This document shows positions 26,982 through 29,296 of a stretch of 29,296 nucleotides of DNA, one piece after another. The stretch is from Ophiothrix spiculata (lineage: Eukaryota; Echinodermata; Ophiuroidea; Amphilepidida; Ophiotrichidae). The notes beneath the pieces are model-generated. The model saw only the letters and a list, made by a program, of their open reading frames with translations. It ran no database searches and was not told where the DNA came from. The translations under genes were made by a program, and so were the position numbers. The DNA is taken from assembly GCA_000969725.1 (NCBI GenBank), contig JXSR01S003129.1. One strand, written 5' to 3'. Every line of letters starts with the position of its first letter. Position 1 is the first letter of the stretch.

Positions 26982-26990
26982 GTCATGCTC

Positions 26991-27322
26991 ATATGCCTGT
27001 GGCTGCTGCTGCAACTGATTATTCTAACAGGTTCCGTGGCCTCGTTGACGGCTTTTCTGACAGAAACTCATGTAAGAAATTGTAAATCTGTGATTGTTTC
27101 TGTCGTGCACTGCCCCTTCTTCTTGGCTTCTCCCCGCATAATTTGACCATTGAGCCCACATATTTAAATATTTACCATACAGTTTCCCAGATTACTTTCA
27201 CACAATAATGATGGACAGCGGACGACAATTAAGACGTTTGGAACAGTATGTCTCTTGATGAAAAACATTTCAGACAAGACAAACTGAATGAACCAACAAA
27301 TATATTTATAGTAATTTACAGT
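26991..27322. other. No gene seen
   Basis: Flank between the inverted-repeat element and the next exon. No supported frame. Confidence 0.5.
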
Positions 27323-27328
27323 ACTTAC

Positions 27329-27507
27329 TGGGTTACGCATGGCTTCATCTTGTCATTCACGATATACTCTGTCAACTGTTCAAGTAGATCACATTTGTTC
27401 TCGAATTTTATCACCTGACCCCAGAAACCCCCCATTGTCATGATGGTTTGAATGACGGGATCATTCACGGCATTGTTGAAGTCATCTGTAGTTGTGGCAG
27501 TCTGGAT
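27329..27507 (-). CDS. Clean 179-bp internal exon, unknown protein
   Basis: On the minus strand the acceptor is TTTCTATTTGTAAAG directly before 27507, with a pyrimidine-rich tract, and the donor is GTAAGT at 27323-27328. Between them one frame is open: IQTATTTDDFNNAVNDPVIQ, TIMTMGGFWGQVIKFENKCD, LLEQLTEYIVNDKMKPCV. The sequence has a helical, soluble character with no low complexity. I do not recognise the family. Upstream, in coding order, are the pieces at 27.8-28.7 kb, which could be earlier exons of the same gene. It is one of the best candidates in the window for a still-intact exon. Confidence 0.5.
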
Positions 27508-27822
27508 CTTTACAAATAGAAAGATAAAATTTCTTGTACTAAGCCTTGAGGTTATTGATTTTCTGCTTATATTCAGCATGCAGCACTACACGGGTATATC
27601 AAGCGGATGCCATCTCGCTGGCTATTTTCCCATAGATGGCTCTGTCCCTACATGTCCCATCCAACATATGTTGAATTCTATCCTCAAAATAAACATTTAT
27701 CAACATTAGCTGTTCCTCAATGCTCCAAAACGACAGAGGTATTTGTTTAGTACTCTTTTTACATTGGTATAAGTTCCTTCACATATCCAAGCAATTTGGC
27801 TCTCAACCGGATCAATTCTTCT

Positions 27823-28250
27823 TTAGTAGATTACCTCTCTTTTTGCCTTGGCTTCTTTCTGCTTTGCATCAGAGCATTGCAAGGTTTTCTTGATGCAAAT
27901 TTTTATATAAGACAGGTCTTGGTTTGGTAGAACCTGATCCTTGTTTTCCAACTCTGTGTTTTTCAGATATCTCGTTTGACTTAATTGCTTTACATTGATA
28001 TCGCTTCCAAGCTCAACCATATAGTTGGTGAGTTGGTCATTAGTAACTTCTCCAGGTGTACCATTAATCCTAATGGTTTCCCGTGTTGGTATTGCTCAAG
28101 TTTGTCCATTTCATATCTGTTTAGTAACCCAACTTTTTCAGCCTTAACAAGTGTAGGCCAAAAGAAAAAATTGTTATGTTTCCCTCCGCCGGCCTGGTCG
28201 AAATTGTGGAAAATTCCGACCCGTGTTTTTTTTTTTTTTATTACCAAAAT
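27823..28250 (-). pseudogene. Coding remnant, two frames, unknown protein
   Basis: Minus strand PTLVKAEKVGLLNRYEMDKL EQ, then a frame change near 28105 to IPTRETIRINGTPGEVTNDQ, LTNYMVELGSDINVKQLSQT, RYLKNTELENKDQVLPNQDL and a Lys-rich end, QKEAKAKREVIY, at a TAA at 27823. The second frame is continuous for about 85 codons. I cannot assign it. It may be upstream of the exon at 27329-27507 in the same gene, with one frameshift or an unseen splice between the two frames. Confidence 0.4.
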
Positions 28251-28380
28251 TCTTGATTTTTAATCTTTCTTGAGTCGAAAATGTTCCAAAATGTGTATAT
28301 TGGCAAAGTTTAAGAGAAGAACAACATTTTTAGCAAACAACCATGTATCCCATACTGTTTACACATGGCATCTGTAATGG

Positions 28381-28690
28381 TTAATTTAAAAAAAAAATCT
28401 GGCTTAGCAGTTCCCACCACTTTGGGTCTGTGAGGGCAACACAACTATTTGTTTTTTTGGCCTTATCATCTTGATTTTTGATGGCATCAATTACACCCTT
28501 CAGAGCTTTTTTTAAGATTCCCTCACATAAAAAAAAACTTTGAAAAATTGATGCCGATGGGGTTGTTATACAATATGTAGCCGCTTTAATACATTTTGGA
28601 CACACAGCCGCAGGATATTGTTGATCAGTTCCCAAGTGCACTTCACACTGGTTGCAACAAAAGTGCTTTTCAACTCTTTTATCTGTTCAA
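28381..28690 (-). pseudogene. Zinc-finger-like N-terminal piece, unknown protein
   Basis: Minus strand RVEKHFCCNQCEVHLGTDQQ, YPAAVCPKCIKAATYCI, then FFLCEGILKKALKGVIDAIK NQDDKAKKT and ALTDPKWWELLSQI. Two C-x-x-C pairs (CNQC and CPKC) separated by 16 residues suggest a zinc ribbon or treble-clef finger. The ATG at 28639-28641 lies inside the finger, so the true start is upstream. The frame is open to 28381. It precedes the remnant at 27.8-28.25 kb in coding order and may be the N-terminus of the same gene. Confidence 0.4.
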
Positions 28691-28911
28691 AATATCGGCA
28701 AAACAGATGCAATGAAGTTTAGCAAATATCGCCACTCAAGCAATGAATTTCAATGAGTGCAAGCTGATCCACAAGCAGGGCATAAACCATGTCTGGTCAC
28801 AAAGGATGTTATTAACAAGACACTTGCATCACAAAAAAATAGGTCAAAAATGCAAAATATCCCACCACTGCCACCAAAATGGCAATTTTTGGCCTATTTT
28901 TGGCATTTTTT

Positions 28912-29200
28912 CAAAAAATAAGATAAAAATCAAAAATTTGAGAAAACCGTTCCTAGACATTTGATTCTAAATTCCAAAAAGCTAAAAAGTTCAAAATTTC
29001 ATGAATGCAAATTTTAGTTAGGCCTTCCAGAAATTTTGGGGAAAAAAATACAGTTTTTGGCATTTTTGGTCAAAAACTGATATCATCATCATGTTTAGGG
29101 TAAAAATCCGCTTCTAAAAATGTGTACTTTTATATAGTTTATGCAATTAGTTTGAAAGTTAGAACACAAAATACATTTATGCCATTTGAAGGTCTACCCC
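28912..29200. repeat. AT-rich dispersed repeat, copy B
   Basis: Direct-orientation partner of 8216-8520. Both contain CAAAAAATAA at the start, ATCAAAAATTTGAGAAAAC, a GTTAGGC-TTCCAGA word, and GTACTTTTATATAG near the end. It is strongly diverged from copy A and non-coding. Confidence 0.75.
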
Positions 29201-29296
29201 AGCCCACAGTGTAACTAGTCTGCATTCTATCCATGAAAAAATATAAGTAACTTTGTAAATGTTGTTAAAGAGTCTGTATACATTTATATGATCTTT

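Overview
The window looks like non-coding or repeat-rich DNA from a metazoan nuclear genome, most likely a marine invertebrate. The reasons are strong AT richness, spliceosomal-type donor and acceptor sites, a 600-base assembly gap, and remnants of transposon families typical of invertebrate genomes (Harbinger, MULE, copia, EnSpm/CACTA, piggyBac, BEL/Pao, hAT, LINE, Mutator-like). Echinoderm, hemichordate, lancelet or cnidarian would all fit. I cannot name the species. Nothing looks bacterial or viral, and there is no CRISPR array or rRNA. No complete host gene is visible.

Layout, left to right. 0.2-1.3 kb: a Harbinger transposase fragment and a 271-codon ORF built on a perfect in-frame 333-bp tandem duplication. 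1.6-2.3 kb: a possible 5' exon with an 18-bp coding repeat and a CpG-rich upstream stretch. 2.3-4.0 kb: two broken coding regions, one unnamed and one MULE-like. 5.1-8.2 kb: a possible BEN fragment, a Tudor/chromo-like C-terminus, a copia-type gag relic and a DUF4218 (EnSpm/CACTA) relic beside one of two copies of a roughly 125-bp repeat. 10.1-10.4 kb: a TTAA-flanked element with a tRNA-like interior. 10.85-13.1 kb: a nearly full-length broken piggyBac transposase. 13.3-16.9 kb: a TA-flanked MITE, a partly duplicated RecQ-like helicase, the N gap, and a segmental tandem duplication with a MITE in one copy and its empty site in the other. 18.4-21.1 kb: charged, coiled-coil and Pro/Gln-rich coding remnants. 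21.2-22.2 kb: a BEL/Pao relic and a Cys-rich zinc-finger ORF. 22.3-22.8 kb: a 518-bp TTAA-flanked MITE. 24.6-25.1 kb: a Mutator-like transposase broken by a 22-bp microduplication. 25.6-27.0 kb: a hAT fragment joined to a LINE fragment, with a 360-bp inverted-repeat element near the LINE end. 27.3-28.7 kb: an unrecognised gene candidate with one clean exon and a zinc-finger-like end. The last 350 bp repeat a sequence also seen at 8.2 kb.

The genes do not form a pathway. The region is a transposon graveyard in which local duplication and insertion events can be ordered. Every coding relic I could recognise lies on the minus strand, which is the main large-scale pattern not explained by the individual features. 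Exact boundaries of decayed regions are estimates from reading-frame breaks.
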